A DNA stretch of 64,000 bases from an uncultured Clostridium sp. (GTDB lineage Bacteria > Bacillota > Clostridia > TANB77 > CAG-508). The stretch lies in contig CAKNJR010000003.1 of NCBI GenBank assembly GCA_930986425.1, positions 62,001 through 126,000 on the forward strand, given 5' to 3'. Under the pieces are notes generated by a model. It did no database searches. It saw only the letters and a program-made list of their open reading frames with translations, and was not told the DNA's origin. Shown piece after piece: positions 19,047 through 28,029 of the stretch. Numbering within the stretch: the first letter of the stretch is position 1; each line of letters opens with the position of its first letter. The translations under genes were made by a program, and so were the position numbers.

Positions 19047-20738
19047 ATGGGAAAAATAGTTTTATTAGATGACTTAACAATAAATCAAATAGCAGCTGGG
19101 GAAGTCATAGAAAGACCTGCAAATGTAGTAAAAGAATTAACAGAAAACTCAATAGATGCAGGCGCAAAAAACATAACAATTGAAATAAGAAATGGCGGAA
19201 AAACATTTATAAAAATTACAGACGATGGAAAAGGCATAGCACCAGATGACATGGAAATAGCAATTGAAAGACATGCAACAAGTAAAATAAGAAGTATAGA
19301 AGATTTAGATGATTGCTATACAATGGGATTTAGAGGAGAAGCTTTAGCGAGTATAGCTTCAATATCAAAACTTACAATCATTTCAAAAACCAAAGATGAT
19401 TTATTTGGAAATAAACTTATAGTTAAAGCTGGTGACATTATAGATGAGGAACAAATAGGTGCACCTACTGGAACAACGATGATAGTAGAAGACCTATTTT
19501 TCAACACACCAGTAAGATATAAATTTTTAAAGCAAGATTTAACTGAATTTAAGTACATAAAAGACTTAGTTCAAAAAATGGCAATAGCTAATTTAGATGT
19601 ATCTTTCAAACTAATAAATAACAATTCAATAGTTTTTACATCAAGTGGTAGCGGTAAAATTGAAGATATTGTATATAATTTATATGGTAAAGAGATTAAA
19701 GAAAATATAGTTTCTGTAAATTACAATGAAGATGGAATAGAAATTACAGGAGTTGTTGGAAATACACTAATAGCAAGAGATAATAGAAAAGACCAGATAA
19801 TATTTTTAAATAACAGAAATATTAAAAATCCAATAATAACAAACAGTGCCGACCAAGCTTTTAAAGGTAGTACAGGAATCGGAAAATATGGATTTTTTAT
19901 ATTAAATCTAAATATGCCAGCAGATTACTACGATATAAATGTTCATCCAACAAAGATGGAAGTCAGATTTAAAGACGAAGATAAAATATATAAATCAGTA
20001 TATCATGCAATAAAAAACGCAATGCTAAATAAAGAATTCCTTGGAAATAATGAAATTGTAGAAAAAGAAGAATATATTGATGATGAATATAATTTTTTAA
20101 CAAATAAAACGTTTGATAATGGCTCACGAAATTTTGATATTATAAAAAGAGAGACAGCAAGGAAGATTGAGTACAAATATATTGGCATAATATTTAAAAC
20201 ATACATAATAATAGAAATAAATAACGAGCTATATATGATAGACCAACATGCCGGTCATGAAAGAATATTATATGAGCAAATAAAAGAAAATTACAAAACT
20301 CATTTGCAAAATAATAGCCAAATGATGTTAATACCTGACATTATAAATTTAACTCATAAAGAAATAAAATTTGTACAAGAAAACTTAGAATTGATAAGAA
20401 ACACAGGATTTGATATTGAACTTTTTGGTAGTGACTCAGTTAAAATAAATGGAATACCAAATCTTGAATATAAAGTAAATAGTAAGAATATATTTTTAGA
20501 TATTTTAGATGAAATGATTACAAATGAAAGAAGTTCAAATAAAGATGTAGAAGAAAGATTTATTGCCACAGTTGCTTGTAAAGCAGCAGTTAAGGCACAT
20601 ATGGATTTATCAAGAGAAGAAGTGGATAATTTAATTCAAGGATTATTGCAATTGCAAAACCCATATACATGTCCACATGGAAGACCAACAACTATAAAAA
20701 TAACAAAAGAAGAAATAGAAAAGAAATTAACATATTAG
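19047..20738 (+). CDS. mutL: DNA mismatch repair protein MutL
   Basis: 563 residues. GHKL ATPase motifs are clear: NxxDAGA (ENSIDAGAKNITIE), DDGKGI, and the GFRGEAL lid. The C-terminal endonuclease domain keeps DQHAGHERILYE (DQHAx2Ex4E), ACKAAVKA and CPHGRPT, so this is the nicking type of MutL found in bacteria lacking MutH. mutS is not adjacent here. It follows the Ppx-like gene by 9 bp. Confidence 0.97.
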   Translation: MGKIVLLDDLTINQIAAGEVIERPANVVKELTENSIDAGAKNITIEIRNGGKTFIKITDDGKGIAPDDMEIAIERHATSKIRSIEDLDDCYTMGFRGEALASIASISKLTIISKTKDDLFGNKLIVKAGDIIDEEQIGAPTGTTMIVEDLFFNTPVRYKFLKQDLTEFKYIKDLVQKMAIANLDVSFKLINNNSIVFTSSGSGKIEDIVYNLYGKEIKENIVSVNYNEDGIEITGVVGNTLIARDNRKDQIIFLNNRNIKNPIITNSADQAFKGSTGIGKYGFFILNLNMPADYYDINVHPTKMEVRFKDEDKIYKSVYHAIKNAMLNKEFLGNNEIVEKEEYIDDEYNFLTNKTFDNGSRNFDIIKRETARKIEYKYIGIIFKTYIIIEINNELYMIDQHAGHERILYEQIKENYKTHLQNNSQMMLIPDIINLTHKEIKFVQENLELIRNTGFDIELFGSDSVKINGIPNLEYKVNSKNIFLDILDEMITNERSSNKDVEERFIATVACKAAVKAHMDLSREEVDNLIQGLLQLQNPYTCPHGRPTTIKITKEEIEKKLTY

Positions 20739-20754
20739 AAAATAGAGGGAAACT

Positions 20755-21540
20755 ATGGAAAAAGATATAGAAAAATTTAAAATAGCAAAAACATTATTAG
20801 GATATAATATTTCAGTAAGCAAGTCTAGAAAAGAAGATGGTTCAATAGATGAAGACAAATTAAATGAATTATTAAAGAAAAATTTCGAATATATTAGAAG
20901 TAAATTTTTAAAAAGAAAAGAAATGCAACCAGAAATGGCAGAAAGAACAGATAAAGATATAAAAGAAGTAGACTACTTGTATTCGCTAATAAAAGATGGA
21001 AATGCAAGAAGAGAAAATGATGAATTAGCCAAAGAAAATGCTTATGCTGAAAAGTTACCAATAAAGCCTGAAGATGCTAATGTAGGAATTATAAGAAGCA
21101 TAAATTCTAAATATGCTAAAGAAATGGTATATGGTTTTGAAGTGGCGCCAGAAGGTGAAAATAAAAAACATGTTATTGTTATACCAAAAAGGTATTTTGA
21201 ATATACAACAAAAGTTGGAGTAATTGCATATATAAACGAATATATAATTGTAAAAAATATTAATGGAATAGAAATGCATTTTGATGTAACAACAAATACA
21301 AGATTTGACGAATTAGATGAAATTATGAATTCTGGTAAACCTCTCACTGCACTTGAAAGTGAATATGTAAGACTATTTAATAACCAAATGTCAGATATTC
21401 ATTTGAGAACTTGTGCAAGAAAATATAAAGGATATATAGGAACTGTTGAAAATAATTTACGTACTGCAAAATTTGAAATGAATGAAGAAGATTTATCTGC
21501 AACTACTGCAATTGAAAGAGAAGAAGAGCGAGATAAATAA
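20755..21540 (+). CDS. Hypothetical protein in the mutL operon
   Basis: 261 residues, not recognised. The N-terminal 100 residues are helical and charged (EKFKIAKTLLGYNIS, KRKEMQPEMAERTDKDIKEVDYLY); the middle (about 130-195) is beta-rich, with KHVIVIPKRYFEYTTKVGVIAYI. No membrane segment. It starts 16 bp after mutL with AGAGGGA, so it is probably in the same operon. No function is proposed. Confidence 0.7.
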   Translation: MEKDIEKFKIAKTLLGYNISVSKSRKEDGSIDEDKLNELLKKNFEYIRSKFLKRKEMQPEMAERTDKDIKEVDYLYSLIKDGNARRENDELAKENAYAEKLPIKPEDANVGIIRSINSKYAKEMVYGFEVAPEGENKKHVIVIPKRYFEYTTKVGVIAYINEYIIVKNINGIEMHFDVTTNTRFDELDEIMNSGKPLTALESEYVRLFNNQMSDIHLRTCARKYKGYIGTVENNLRTAKFEMNEEDLSATTAIEREEERDK

Positions 21541-21556
21541 AATATATAAATATTAC

Positions 21557-21601
21557 TTGACAAATATATAAAAAAATATTAAAATGTTAGACAAGACTAA
21601 C
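21557..21601 (+). promoter_or_regulatory. Promoter of the iron-sulfur operon with a dyad over the start site
   Basis: TTGACA (21557-21562), 17-bp spacer, TAAAAT (21580-21585). The inverted repeat GTTAG-ACAAGA-CTAAC (21586-21601) follows at the expected transcription start. Position and symmetry suit an Rrf2-type (IscR/SufR-like) operator, but no such regulator is in the window. Confidence 0.55.
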
Positions 21602-21680
21602 AAAAAACAAGCAGTTTTAAATCAAATTCATTAGACAAAAGTAGCTTAATAATTTTCATAAAAATAGAAAAGAGGTAAAA

Positions 21681-22397
21681 ATGCTAGAATTAAGACATAT
21701 AATGTTCGAAAGGGACAATAAAAAAATACTAAATGATATTAATTTAACAATTGATACAGGCAAGTTTATTGCAATAACAGGACAAAATGGTTCTGGAAAA
21801 TCAACACTTGCAAAAATAATAATGGGAATAGAAAAGCAAGATTCTGGACAAGTAATATTTGAAGGACAAGATATTACTGATAAAACAATTGATGAAAGAG
21901 CAAGAATGGGAATAGGATTTGCATTTCAACAACCAGTAAAATTCAAAGGAATAACAGTATTAGATTTAATAAGATTATCTGCCAATAGAAAAATGAACAA
22001 AAAAGAAGCATGTGATATATTATCAACAGTTGGACTATGTGCAAATGAATATATAGATAGAGAAGTAAATGGTTCACTATCAGGAGGAGAGCTAAAAAGA
22101 ATAGAAATTGCACTTCTTGCTGTAAGAGATGCAAAACTATGTATATTTGACGAACCAGAAGCAGGAATAGACTTATGGAGTTTCCAAAATTTAATAGAAG
22201 TATTCGAAAATATACAAGAAAGAACAAAAGGAACAACTTTAATAATTTCTCATCAAGAAAGAATATTAAAAATAGCAGATGAAATAATATTAATGAGAAA
22301 CGGTAAAATACAAAAAACAGGTAAAGCAGAAGAAGTTTTAGAAGAAATGAATGTAAAACCACATTGCTGTAAGCTAAATAAAGGGACAAAATGTTAA
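21681..22397 (+). CDS. sufC: SufC, ABC-type ATPase of iron-sulfur cluster assembly
   Basis: 238 residues, ATPase only. Walker A is GQNGSGKS, signature LSGGELKRIEIA, Walker B LCIFDEPEAGIDL, switch His in IISHQERI. The GGELKR signature and DEPEAGIDL are specific to SufC. It energises the scaffold made with the following SufB/D-like protein in the cytosol. It has an AAAAGAGG site and is first in the operon. Confidence 0.95.
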   Translation: MLELRHIMFERDNKKILNDINLTIDTGKFIAITGQNGSGKSTLAKIIMGIEKQDSGQVIFEGQDITDKTIDERARMGIGFAFQQPVKFKGITVLDLIRLSANRKMNKKEACDILSTVGLCANEYIDREVNGSLSGGELKRIEIALLAVRDAKLCIFDEPEAGIDLWSFQNLIEVFENIQERTKGTTLIISHQERILKIADEIILMRNGKIQKTGKAEEVLEEMNVKPHCCKLNKGTKC

Positions 22398-22421
22398 GAG
22401 AGGAGACAAATAAAAGCATAT

Positions 22422-23336
22422 ATGGAAAAAATAGAAGAAGAATTATTAGAAACAATTGCAGGCGATGATGTAAGAACCGGAGCTTACAATATTAGAAAAA
22501 ACGGAAAAGGTGTTGAAAGACAAATAACAGAAAACGTAAAAATAGAAACAAAAAAAGATGGCACAGGAATAGATATTTATGTAAAAGAAAATACAAAATT
22601 TGAAATTGTTCATATTCCAGTTATAATCACACAAAGTGGACTAAAAGATGTTGTATATAATGATTTTTACATTGGGAAAAATGCAAATGTAGTAATTATT
22701 GCTGGTTGTGGAATTCATAATGATGAGCATAATGATACCCAACATGATGGTATACATCGTTTCTTTTTAGAAGAAGGTGCAAAGGTTAAATATTATGAAA
22801 AGCATTATGGTGAAGGTAAAGGCGACGGAAAAAGAATATTAAATCCAGTAACAGAAGTAGAATTAAAAGAAGGTTCATCTTTAGAAATGGAGAGTGTACA
22901 AATAAAAGGTGTTGACTCTACAATAAGAGAAACTAGAGGGAAAGTATATAAAGATGGAAACTTAGTAGTAACAGAAAAAATACTTACTGCAGGAACACAA
23001 TTAGCTAAAACCGTGTTTGATGTAGATTTGGAAGAAGAAGGAGCAAGTGTAAAAGTAACATCACGTTCTGTTGCAACAGAAAATTCAAAACAACAATTTG
23101 AATCTAAAATCGTAGGAAATACAAAATGTTTTGGACATGTTGAATGTGATGCCATTATAAAAGATAATGCAAAAGTAACTGCAATTCCTGAAATAATTGC
23201 AAATAATGTAGATGCAAATTTAATACATGAAGCAGCTATCGGAAAAATTGCAGGAGAGCAATTAATAAAACTAATGACATTAGGTCTTTCAGAAAAAGAG
23301 GCGGAAGAAAAAATAATTGAAGGATTTTTAAAATAG
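22422..23336 (+). CDS. Short SufB/SufD-family scaffold protein
   Basis: 304 residues, against about 420-470 for typical SufB or SufD. The right-handed beta-helix core and C-terminal motif are present (HVECDAIIKDNAKVTAIPEI, then AAIGKIAGEQLIKLMTLGLSEKEAEEKIIEGFL). The operon contains only this one SufB/D-type gene, so the scaffold may be a homodimer with two SufC, as in the minimal SUF-like (SMS) systems. The gene follows sufC by 24 bp. Residues that could hold the cluster include C in HVEC and several His near 90-135. Confidence 0.9.
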   Translation: MEKIEEELLETIAGDDVRTGAYNIRKNGKGVERQITENVKIETKKDGTGIDIYVKENTKFEIVHIPVIITQSGLKDVVYNDFYIGKNANVVIIAGCGIHNDEHNDTQHDGIHRFFLEEGAKVKYYEKHYGEGKGDGKRILNPVTEVELKEGSSLEMESVQIKGVDSTIRETRGKVYKDGNLVVTEKILTAGTQLAKTVFDVDLEEEGASVKVTSRSVATENSKQQFESKIVGNTKCFGHVECDAIIKDNAKVTAIPEIIANNVDANLIHEAAIGKIAGEQLIKLMTLGLSEKEAEEKIIEGFLK

Positions 23337-23448
23337 AATTATAAAATTGTAAATAAGATTAACAATAAAATAATACAAAAAAATTTGTTAAATATATTCA
23401 AATAAACCATTTGTTTTACATAAACTATAATATAGGAGTGTAAATCAA

Positions 23449-24660
23449 ATGGCTTATTTTTTTAAAAGAGATTTTCCACTATTAATGCAAAATAATATTG
23501 CTTATTTAGACAGTGCAGCCACAACGCAAAAGCCTATGCAAGTTATAAATTCTATTAGCGAATACTATAAAAATTCTAACGCAAACCCTCATAGAGGAGC
23601 ATATAAATTGAGTTTAGAATCTACAAAAGTGTATGATGAAGCGAGAAAAAAGGTTGCAAAATTTATAAATGCCAAAAGTGAGAACCAAATAGTATTTACT
23701 AGAAATGCAACCGAAAGCTTAAACTTAATAGCATATAGTTATGGATTAAATAATTTAGGTAGTAAAGATAAAATTGTACTGTCAATAATGGAACATCATT
23801 CTAATTTAGTACCATGGCAATATGTATCGAGAAAGACTGGTAGTACATTAGAATATATGTATATAAATAAAGTAGGAGAGTTAACAGATGAGGAAATTGA
23901 TAGCAAAATAGTGGAAGGAACCAAAATTGTAGGAATAACCCATGTATCAAATGTGGTAGGAACAATAAATCCAATAGAAAAAATAATAAAAAAAGCTCAT
24001 AGTGTTGGGGCTATTGCTGTCGTTGACGCATCACAAAGCGTTCCACATATGAAAATAGATGTTCAAAAACTTGATGCAGATTTTTTAGTGTTTTCAGGAC
24101 ATAAGATGTTAGCTCCGCTTGGAATAGGTGTGTTATATGCCAAAAGTGAAATACTAGAAGAAATGAAACCATTCTTATTTGGTGGAGACATGATAGAATA
24201 TGTCTATGAGCAAAATGCTACATTTGCCGAAGTACCTACAAAATATGAAGCTGGTACGCAAAATGTAGAAGGTGCAGTTGGACTATCTGCTGCAATAGAT
24301 TATTTGAACAATATTGGAATGGATAAAGTACAAACCATAGAAAAAGAATTAACAAAGTATGCTCTGGAAGAACTACAAAAACTAGCATTTGTTACAATCT
24401 ATGGCTTCTCAAACAAGCAGGCAGGAGTTATTTCGTTTAATGTTAATGGAGTACATCCTCATGATGTAGCAAGTGTATTAGATAGTGAGAACGTATGCAT
24501 TAGGTCAGGAAATCATTGTGCACAGCCATTACTTAGGTATATGGGTTTAGAATCAACTTGCAGAGTGAGCTTTTATATTTATAATACAAAAGAAGATGTA
24601 GATAGATTGATAGATGCTTTATATAAAACTAAAAAGCTATTTGCTAAGTGGATAAGGTAG
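23449..24660 (+). CDS. sufS: SufS-type cysteine desulfurase
   Basis: 403 residues, PLP-dependent fold-type I. The lysine binding PLP is in VFSGHKMLAPLGIG and the catalytic persulfide cysteine in RSGNHCAQPLLRYMG, the group II (SufS/CsdB) form. It mobilises sulfur from cysteine and passes it to SufU, encoded next. Start has TAGGAGTG; 112 bp separate it from the scaffold gene, with a TATAAT-like stretch near 23430 that might be a second promoter. Confidence 0.95.
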   Translation: MAYFFKRDFPLLMQNNIAYLDSAATTQKPMQVINSISEYYKNSNANPHRGAYKLSLESTKVYDEARKKVAKFINAKSENQIVFTRNATESLNLIAYSYGLNNLGSKDKIVLSIMEHHSNLVPWQYVSRKTGSTLEYMYINKVGELTDEEIDSKIVEGTKIVGITHVSNVVGTINPIEKIIKKAHSVGAIAVVDASQSVPHMKIDVQKLDADFLVFSGHKMLAPLGIGVLYAKSEILEEMKPFLFGGDMIEYVYEQNATFAEVPTKYEAGTQNVEGAVGLSAAIDYLNNIGMDKVQTIEKELTKYALEELQKLAFVTIYGFSNKQAGVISFNVNGVHPHDVASVLDSENVCIRSGNHCAQPLLRYMGLESTCRVSFYIYNTKEDVDRLIDALYKTKKLFAKWIR

Positions 24661-24677
24661 TAACAAGAATGAAATTT

Positions 24678-24744
24678 AACATATGCAATTCATAAAATTG
24701 AATATGTTAGAAAGTATGGGTTATAGGTAAACCCGTAAAACCTA
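24678..24744 (+). promoter_or_regulatory. Hairpin and possible H-type pseudoknot upstream of sufU
   Basis: First a 12-bp hairpin with one mismatch (24678-24690 with 24696-24708). Then GGGTT (24718-24722) pairs with AACCC (24730-24734), and the loop TAGGT (24724-24728) can pair with ACCTA (24740-24744), just before the sufU ribosome site. Fold seen by eye; no known riboswitch family is recognised. Confidence 0.4.
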
Positions 24745-24769
24745 AATAAAAATAAAGGAACGGAATATA

Positions 24770-25195
24770 ATGGATGACTTAGAAGAGGTATATACAAATA
24801 TCATAATGGAACATAGTATAAGTACAAAAAACAAACATAATTTAATTGAAATAGATAGGAAAGAACACGGGCATAATCCAAGTTGTGGGGATGATATTAC
24901 ACTTGAAATAAAATTTGACGGAAATATAATAAAAGATTTATCTTATACAGGATATGGATGTGCAATATCTCAAGGCTCAGCATCCATTATGATAGATTTA
25001 TTAAAAGGAAAATCACAAGAAGAAGCGATAAAGCTAATAGATATTTTTTTGAAAATGGTAAATGGAGAAGAAGTAGAAGAAGCGGAGCTCAATATGCTAG
25101 GAGACGCTAAGTACTTGAAAAATATTACAAAAATGCCAGCAAGAATAAAATGTGCTAGTTTAGCATGGGAAACAATGAGGAGGATGATGGAGTAG
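24770..25195 (+). CDS. sufU: SufU, zinc-dependent sulfur-transfer protein
   Basis: 141 residues of the IscU/SufU fold. The metal ligands are visible: NPSCGDD (Cys and Asp), GYGCAISQGSASIM (Cys) and the C-terminal KCASLAWETM (Cys). The long insert before the last Cys distinguishes SufU from IscU. It accepts sulfur from SufS and hands it to the SufBCD scaffold. It closes the operon. Confidence 0.93.
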   Translation: MDDLEEVYTNIIMEHSISTKNKHNLIEIDRKEHGHNPSCGDDITLEIKFDGNIIKDLSYTGYGCAISQGSASIMIDLLKGKSQEEAIKLIDIFLKMVNGEEVEEAELNMLGDAKYLKNITKMPARIKCASLAWETMRRMME

Positions 25196-25204
25196 AATTT
25201 GTAT

Positions 25205-25225
25205 AAGGTCGCAATTTGCGACCTT
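25205..25225 (+). terminator. First of three tandem hairpins after sufU
   Basis: AAGGTCGCAA-T-TTGCGACCTT, a perfect 10-bp palindrome ten bases after the sufU stop. Followed by AAATA, no T-run. Confidence 0.5.
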
Positions 25226-25249
25226 AAATAAGAAGTTTCAAGATATTAT

Positions 25250-25270
25250 AAGGTTCCAAATTGGAACCTT
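25250..25270 (+). terminator. Second tandem hairpin after sufU
   Basis: AAGGTTCCAA-A-TTGGAACCTT, a perfect palindrome sharing the outer AAGGT/ACCTT with the first hairpin. Followed by AAAGT. Confidence 0.5.
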
Positions 25271-25283
25271 AAAGTTAATTATT

Positions 25284-25312
25284 AAATGTGGTTCCATTTT
25301 GGAACCACATTT
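25284..25312 (+). terminator. Third tandem hairpin after sufU, likely terminator
   Basis: 13-bp perfect stem (25284-25296 with 25300-25312) with a TTT loop; its core GGTTCCA/TGGAACC repeats that of the second hairpin. It ends in TTT. Confidence 0.6.
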
Positions 25313-25415
25313 TACATCATAAAAATCGATTTATTAAATTTAACCAGAACTATGGAAAGTTTTAAACAATTGTAATATAATTATAAAAACATTTAGTATT
25401 TAAGGAGGCATACTG

Positions 25416-25763
25416 ATGAATATAAACGTAAATAAAGTAAAAATAGTAGTAACAATTCCAATTCCAAATGCTAATGAGGTAAGAAATGCAATGTGCGAAG
25501 CTGGTGCAGGAATAATAGGAAATTATACAAATTGTTCTATGTCAACGAAATGCATAGGAACTTTTAAGCCCAATGAAAAAGCAAATCCATATATTGGAGA
25601 AAATAATAAAATGGAATTTGTGGAAGAAGAAAAGCTAGAAGTAGTATGTGATGTAAACAATGTAAAAAATGTTATTGCTAAATTAAGAGAAGCGCATCCA
25701 TATGAAGAACCTGGGATAGACATTATTCCTTTATTAGATGAGGAAAGCTTTAATTTAAAATAA
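25416..25763 (+). CDS. NIF3/YqfO-type CutA-like domain protein
   Basis: 115 residues, the stand-alone form of the ferredoxin-like (PII/CutA-like) domain found inserted in YqfO/NIF3 proteins: EVRNAMCEAGAGIIGNYTNCS, GTFKPNEKANPYIGE, and HPYEEPGIDIIPL. The function is unknown; the fold trimerises and often binds divalent metals. Start has AAGGAGG. It is monocistronic, with the convergent tRNA-Thr 12 bp after its stop. Confidence 0.85.
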   Translation: MNINVNKVKIVVTIPIPNANEVRNAMCEAGAGIIGNYTNCSMSTKCIGTFKPNEKANPYIGENNKMEFVEEEKLEVVCDVNNVKNVIAKLREAHPYEEPGIDIIPLLDEESFNLK

Positions 25764-25775
25764 TAATTTATCATT

Positions 25776-25851
25776 TGGAGCCACCAGCGAGAATCGAACT
25801 CGCGACCTACAGGTTACGAATCTGTTGCTCTACCAACTGAGCTATAGTGGC
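25776..25851 (-). tRNA. tRNA-Thr (anticodon CGT)
   Basis: On the minus strand the acceptor GCCACTA pairs with TGGTGGC. D-arm AGCTCAGTTGGTAGAGC, anticodon loop TTCGTAA (CGT) and T-arm with TTCGATTC are present, and CCA is encoded. 76 nt. Confidence 0.97.
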
Positions 25852-25970
25852 ATAAAACAAATATATTATAGTATATAAAGTATTTTAAATCAAGATATTT
25901 TTACTTTTAAAATAGATTTATGTTGAAATTATAAATAAAATTTTTGTAAATAAATATCAGGGAGATAATT

Positions 25971-26981
25971 ATGCTAAAAGAACTGAAAATAGAATTAACT
26001 AATAGATGCTCAAGAAACTGCATACATTGTTCAAGCAGTGCTACTAGTAATGCTAAAAATATTAAAGAGTTAGAATATGAAGATGTAAAGAAAATAATAC
26101 TAGAAGCAAAGCAAATGAATGTTACTGATGTGGTATTTACGGGAGGAGAACCACTAAAATATGAAAAGCTAAATGATTTAATTAAACTAACAAAAGAATT
26201 AGAAATCAATTCTGCAATTTATACATTTGAATATAGGAATGATGAAAACATAAATAAATATAAAAAACTTATTGATAGTGGACTAAATAAAATAATATAT
26301 TCGCTAGCAGACAGTTTATCAAACCAAAAAGATTCTTCAACATACACACATATAGAATTTTTTGATAAATTATTAAAAAATTCAAATTGTAAATTAGGAT
26401 TTCATTATACAATTTCAAAAGACTCAATTTCACAAATGCAGACAATAGTAAATGCAACAATGGAAGAATTTTATAATAGGAAATATTTCGAAAAGATTAG
26501 CTTACTTAGATTTGTTCCACACGGTAAAGGCAGTAAAAATATGGACTTAACTAAAGAAGAATTGAATCAAATAAAAGACTTTTACTTAGAATCAAAATAC
26601 AAAGACAAAATAAGGTTAGGAAGTCCTTGGAATATATTAAATATAAAAAATAGTCCTTGCATTATTGCGGATGAAATTATGATAATTGGATTTGATGGTA
26701 TTGCATATCCATGTGATTCTATAAAATATTTTACAAAATTGGGCATTAGTGGGAATATAAAAGAAAATACACTAAAAGAAATGTATAATTCAGAATACTT
26801 TAAATTATTGAGAGAGCTAAATACAGAAAATAGTTGCAAATCATGCAAAGATTATGAAATTTGTAAGAGTGGTTGTATTGGTCAAAAAATAATTGCAGGA
26901 TATGATAAAAATGAAGATATATACACAAATTTAAAAAGATGTATTAATTCAAAAGACCCTAAATGCATGAAAACAAATTAA
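25971..26981 (+). CDS. Radical SAM protein with SPASM-like C-terminus
   Basis: 336 residues. The 4Fe-4S/SAM motif CxxxCxxC is at residues 13-20 (NRCSRNCIHC), with the GGEPL SAM-binding loop at about 61. The C-terminus has cysteines CDSIKY, CKSCKDYEICKSGC, RC and KC in SPASM/twitch style, suggesting auxiliary clusters. The SPASM family modifies peptides or other macromolecules by radical chemistry. Start has CAGGGAG. It is followed 12 bp later by the hypermodification-like gene, so the two are one operon; a nucleotide or DNA-base substrate is inference from that neighbour. Confidence 0.88.
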   Translation: MLKELKIELTNRCSRNCIHCSSSATSNAKNIKELEYEDVKKIILEAKQMNVTDVVFTGGEPLKYEKLNDLIKLTKELEINSAIYTFEYRNDENINKYKKLIDSGLNKIIYSLADSLSNQKDSSTYTHIEFFDKLLKNSNCKLGFHYTISKDSISQMQTIVNATMEEFYNRKYFEKISLLRFVPHGKGSKNMDLTKEELNQIKDFYLESKYKDKIRLGSPWNILNIKNSPCIIADEIMIIGFDGIAYPCDSIKYFTKLGISGNIKENTLKEMYNSEYFKLLRELNTENSCKSCKDYEICKSGCIGQKIIAGYDKNEDIYTNLKRCINSKDPKCMKTN

Positions 26982-26993
26982 AAGAGGTATGAA

Positions 26994-27938
26994 ATGAAAA
27001 AAAGACAAGAAGTTTATGACTTATATTGGTATTTCGCTTGTGAAAGACAAAATATATTTTGGCGCAAACTCGAAGGTAAAGAACCACCATGGACAGAAGA
27101 TGAAATTTTGCAGGAATACAAGTTTTGCAATAGTTATAGAGTAAATGATAGAGTAAGTCAATACTTATTGAAGAATGTAATATATAATGGAAAAACATAT
27201 GATAATGATGATACTATTTTTAGAATAATACTTTTCAAATTATTTAACAAAGAGCAAACGTGGGAATTATTATTAGAAAACATAGGAGACCCTACATTAA
27301 AAAATTTCAATAGAAAAACATACTCAGAAGTATTAGAAAAGGCTATATCTAATGGAATAAAAATATATAATGATGCATATATATCATGTGCCAATAAAGC
27401 ATTTGGATTTGATAGAAAACATGATAATCATTTAGCTTTACTACAAAAAATGTTCTTAGAAGACAAAATGCATGATAAAATTTTAGAATGCAAAAACATG
27501 AAAGAAGCATTTGAAATTATAGAATCGTATCCTCTAATTGGAGATTTTATGGCATACCAGCTAGTAACAGATATTAATTATAGTGATGTAGTAGATTGGA
27601 AAGAAAATGAATTTACAGTAGCAGGACCGGGCTCATTAAGAGGAATAAATAAGTGTTTTATTGACAAAGGAAATATGAGTAATGAAGATATTATAAAATA
27701 TATGTATGAAAATCAAGATAAAGAATTTAAAAGATTGAATTTGAATTTTAGAAGAATAGGAAATCGAGAGCTTCAGCTAATAGATTGCCAAAATATTTTC
27801 TGTGAATTAGACAAATATTGTAGGCAAGCACTTCCAGAGTTAAAATCTAATAGAAAAAAGATAAAAAAGAAGTATATACCTAAAACATCTAAAATAGAAT
27901 ATATGTATCCACCAAAATGGAAGGTGGAATTGTATTAA
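26994..27938 (+). CDS. DNA base hypermodification-like protein (5-hmdU kinase helical domain / aGPT-pyrophosphorylase family)
   Basis: 314 residues. It resembles the family annotated in phages as putative DNA base hypermodification protein (HMUDK_hel, alpha-glutamyl/putrescinyl thymine pyrophosphorylase clade): YWYFACERQNIFWRK, PPWTEDEILQEYKFCNSYR, NDRVSQYLLKNVIY, then FTVAGPGSLRGINKCF and LQLIDCQNIFCELDKYCR. In phages such enzymes act after 5-hydroxymethyl-dUMP is in DNA. Here no thymidylate-hydroxymethylase, phage gene or 5-hmdU kinase P-loop is seen, so the substrate is open. Basic C-terminus (NRKKIKKKYIPK) suits nucleic acid binding. Family call is from remembered motifs. Confidence 0.75.
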   Translation: MKKRQEVYDLYWYFACERQNIFWRKLEGKEPPWTEDEILQEYKFCNSYRVNDRVSQYLLKNVIYNGKTYDNDDTIFRIILFKLFNKEQTWELLLENIGDPTLKNFNRKTYSEVLEKAISNGIKIYNDAYISCANKAFGFDRKHDNHLALLQKMFLEDKMHDKILECKNMKEAFEIIESYPLIGDFMAYQLVTDINYSDVVDWKENEFTVAGPGSLRGINKCFIDKGNMSNEDIIKYMYENQDKEFKRLNLNFRRIGNRELQLIDCQNIFCELDKYCRQALPELKSNRKKIKKKYIPKTSKIEYMYPPKWKVELY

Positions 27939-28029
27939 AAAACTATTTACAACTAAAAATTTATTATGATAGAATTCATTTAAGCAATGTTGTTTCAATC
28001 AATACAATAATTTGTTATGAGGTGAGACA

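Noticed and set aside
25205..25312. Three hairpins considered as a CRISPR array
   Set aside because: Units differ in sequence and spacing and lack constant spacer length; no cas genes in the window.
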